From contig URYE01000050.1 of the NCBI GenBank assembly GCA_900551945.1, positions 1 to 20,582 of the forward strand: a stretch of DNA of 20,582 nt, written 5' to 3'. The stretch comes from an uncultured Eubacterium sp. GTDB taxonomy: Bacteria > Bacillota > Clostridia > Lachnospirales > Lachnospiraceae. The notes beneath the pieces are model-generated. The model saw only the letters and a program-made list of their open reading frames with translations, searched no databases and was not told the DNA's origin. Positions within the stretch are counted from its first letter, which is position 1. Each line of letters opens with the position of its first letter. This document shows positions 19,214 through 20,582 of the stretch, piece by piece. The position numbers were made by a program, and so were the translations under genes.

Positions 19214-20582
19214 ATTATAGCAATTAATTACACAAAGGATTGTAATGCAATTTACATTCATTCAGTAGAAGCTAGTAGCTTATTTTTACAAGAGGTAGCA
19301 GATAAGAATAAGGACAAAAAAGTTATGTGTAAGTTTAGTGATTGGTCTGAATTTAAGCTGACACATAAAAAGTCTGTTATATCTGATAGTTTGTTTTTAA
19401 GGTTTATGAACAGTAGTATTACAAGAGAAAAAAGACAGAATGTAGATTATTGTAAGGATTTTATAGTTGTAAAGTTCCAATACAATACAAAATATAAGAT
19501 AGTAGATAGTGAAAATAATACTGAATCTCAGGAAGTTCAGTTAAATAAGAATGACCTTAGAAACAAGTATTATAAAGATGGCGTATCTTACAGCTATTAC
19601 AAAAAAGATAAAAGTGGAAACGTAAAGAGTGTAAAGACAATAAAGTATAAAATGCTGTATAGGACACCAGGAAAAGCTAAAAAGGGTGAATGTACATTTA
19701 TAAGAGAAGAGTTATTTGATAAAGCTATTAATTATCTCACTATGGGATTATATGCAATTATGGATAAAGAATCTAAAGCTGATCCAGAGAAGGTATTTAA
19801 GCTAGTGGAGTTATGTGCCTATGATACATTAACAACAGCTACTGCAAAAGGATTTATGAATATACCATTGGATAACATACTTGTAGTGCAGGATGAAGAT
19901 GTATATTCAGATAAAATGAAGGCAGCCGTTGTAGGTCTTAAAGATGTTGAGATAATAAAACAATTAGATGAGTATGTTGTCGATTTCGATAATCCTAAAG
20001 TGGAAAAAATTCTTAATAAAAAGGGATATACATTTTGTAGTGATAAGTCTGATAAATATACTTTTATAGCAGAAAAATCTAAGAAGGCATTAAAAGAGCA
20101 TGGCATAAGAATAAATGGTGGATATCCAGGCGAACATAAAACAACAGAGAAAAAATATTCTGAGAAGCAATGTAGCGTGAAATATACAGAAGAGAACATA
20201 AAAAACATACTCTGGGATGGAATGGGTCTTGTGGATGATTCTATTTTTCCAGATGGATATGTTGGCTTTGTATATCTTAGGTCACACTTTTTTAAAAGCT
20301 GTTTGTTCAGAGGAAGTATACAGCAGTTCTTTAAAGATTATTGTGAGCAGCAGGGCATAAATTATGATACAGCATATATAGGTGATGATACGGATTTATT
20401 TGGTCGCAGAATGAAATTATCAGATATAAAGATGGTAATTACAAACAATTCTATTAAATGGATTAAGTTCATAGATATGATGGGTGGTACATATAAAAAA
20501 GCATTTAAGTACTACAATAGGATTATGAAGCAGTATGGTAATTGCTTTGCAATCGTAAAGTCGGCACATGAAAGTAAGCTGG
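19214..20582 (+). CDS. Large mobile-element protein, cut by the right edge, ATT start
   Basis: One frame is open from 19214 to the window end (456 codons) and continues beyond. AAAGGCGG (19200-19207) lies six bases before ATT 19214, giving IAINYTKDCNAIYIHSVEAS; no ATG, GTG or TTG fits. The sequence has KYKMLYRTPGKAKKGECTFI, then WDGMGLVDDSIF at 334-345, then YLRSHFFKSCLFRGSIQQFF, a ITNNSIKWIKF element (about 407-417), and FAIVKSAHESKL at 445-456. I recognise this as a large, functionally uncharacterised family of Clostridia phages and elements. The DGxG motif recalls eukaryote-type RNA-dependent polymerases and the YonO group, but the catalytic acidic motif is not in the window. Function is therefore open. 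Confidence 0.6.
   Translation, partial: MIAINYTKDCNAIYIHSVEASSLFLQEVADKNKDKKVMCKFSDWSEFKLTHKKSVISDSLFLRFMNSSITREKRQNVDYCKDFIVVKFQYNTKYKIVDSENNTESQEVQLNKNDLRNKYYKDGVSYSYYKKDKSGNVKSVKTIKYKMLYRTPGKAKKGECTFIREELFDKAINYLTMGLYAIMDKESKADPEKVFKLVELCAYDTLTTATAKGFMNIPLDNILVVQDEDVYSDKMKAAVVGLKDVEIIKQLDEYVVDFDNPKVEKILNKKGYTFCSDKSDKYTFIAEKSKKALKEHGIRINGGYPGEHKTTEKKYSEKQCSVKYTEENIKNILWDGMGLVDDSIFPDGYVGFVYLRSHFFKSCLFRGSIQQFFKDYCEQQGINYDTAYIGDDTDLFGRRMKLSDIKMVITNNSIKWIKFIDMMGGTYKKAFKYYNRIMKQYGNCFAIVKSAHESKL

Noticed and set aside
19819..20208. A leftward 129-codon frame opposite the large terminal gene
   Set aside because: It is antisense to a clearly coding frame, Ser- and Phe-rich as expected for a shadow, and has no binding site.
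1..20582. CRISPR array, tRNA, rRNA, insertion sequence
   Set aside because: No regularly spaced long repeats, no tRNA-like cloverleaf with CCA context, no rRNA sequence and no transposase or terminal inverted repeats were seen.

Overview
The window is very AT-rich. Most genes read rightward with Clostridia-style AGGAGG-type ribosome binding sites. Gene content is dominated by small accessory and phage-like proteins with no housekeeping genes. The recognisable families (J-domain protein, HNH nuclease, PBECR-type nuclease, LexA-type helix-turn-helix, DUF3102/ParB protein, tubulin-like GTPase) fit a large extrachromosomal or integrative element of a low-GC Firmicute, probably a Clostridia/Lachnospiraceae-type host. 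The best single clue to lifestyle is a TubR-like/TubZ-like pair at 11437-12745, which points to a plasmid or phage-plasmid with type III partition. Host family is inference from gene style, not proven.

Layout. 1-1199: a membrane-protein cluster (a 5'-cut membrane protein, a DUF2752 protein, a zinc-ribbon membrane protein). 1332-2136: leftward genes (a 51-residue protein and a J-domain protein) between hairpins. 2160-2400: a divergent control region in which copies of GTACACG overlap two opposed promoters. 2412-6201: a rightward run of small genes, two tandem sigma-70-like proteins, a plasmid-type conserved protein, an HNH nuclease, an XRE regulator and a short gene that looks frameshifted at an A-run. 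Several intergenic gaps here carry stem-loops without U-tails just before a ribosome binding site. 6259-7015: a PBECR-like nuclease gene flanked by two candidate small RNAs, each with a consensus promoter and a terminator. 7023-9806: a leftward small protein, a serine recombinase, small genes including a LexA-type DNA-binding protein, a second A-run frameshift, and a decayed ParB-like gene. 9809-11139: a leftward XRE regulator with a 20-bp palindromic operator in its own promoter, then a convergent promoter pair that would make overlapping sense and antisense RNAs. 11437-14592: the tubRZ-like genes and unknown proteins. 14589-14804: direct repeats, palindromes and AT-rich DNA, a candidate origin or centromere, next to a DNA-binding/initiator-like gene. 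15881-18120: three more genes including a DUF3102-ParB protein. 18358-19104: a multi-spanning membrane protein. 19214-end: a large protein, cut by the window edge, of a type found in Clostridia phages and mobile elements, with a possible distant polymerase-like motif.

How it fits together. TubRZ, the DUF3102-ParB protein, the candidate origin and the serine recombinase look like maintenance functions. Two XRE proteins, the LexA-type protein, two sigma-like proteins and at least three candidate small RNAs suggest dense self-regulation. The least explained parts are the three promoter-plus-terminator RNA loci, the GTACACG array, the ATT-type start sites and the large terminal protein.
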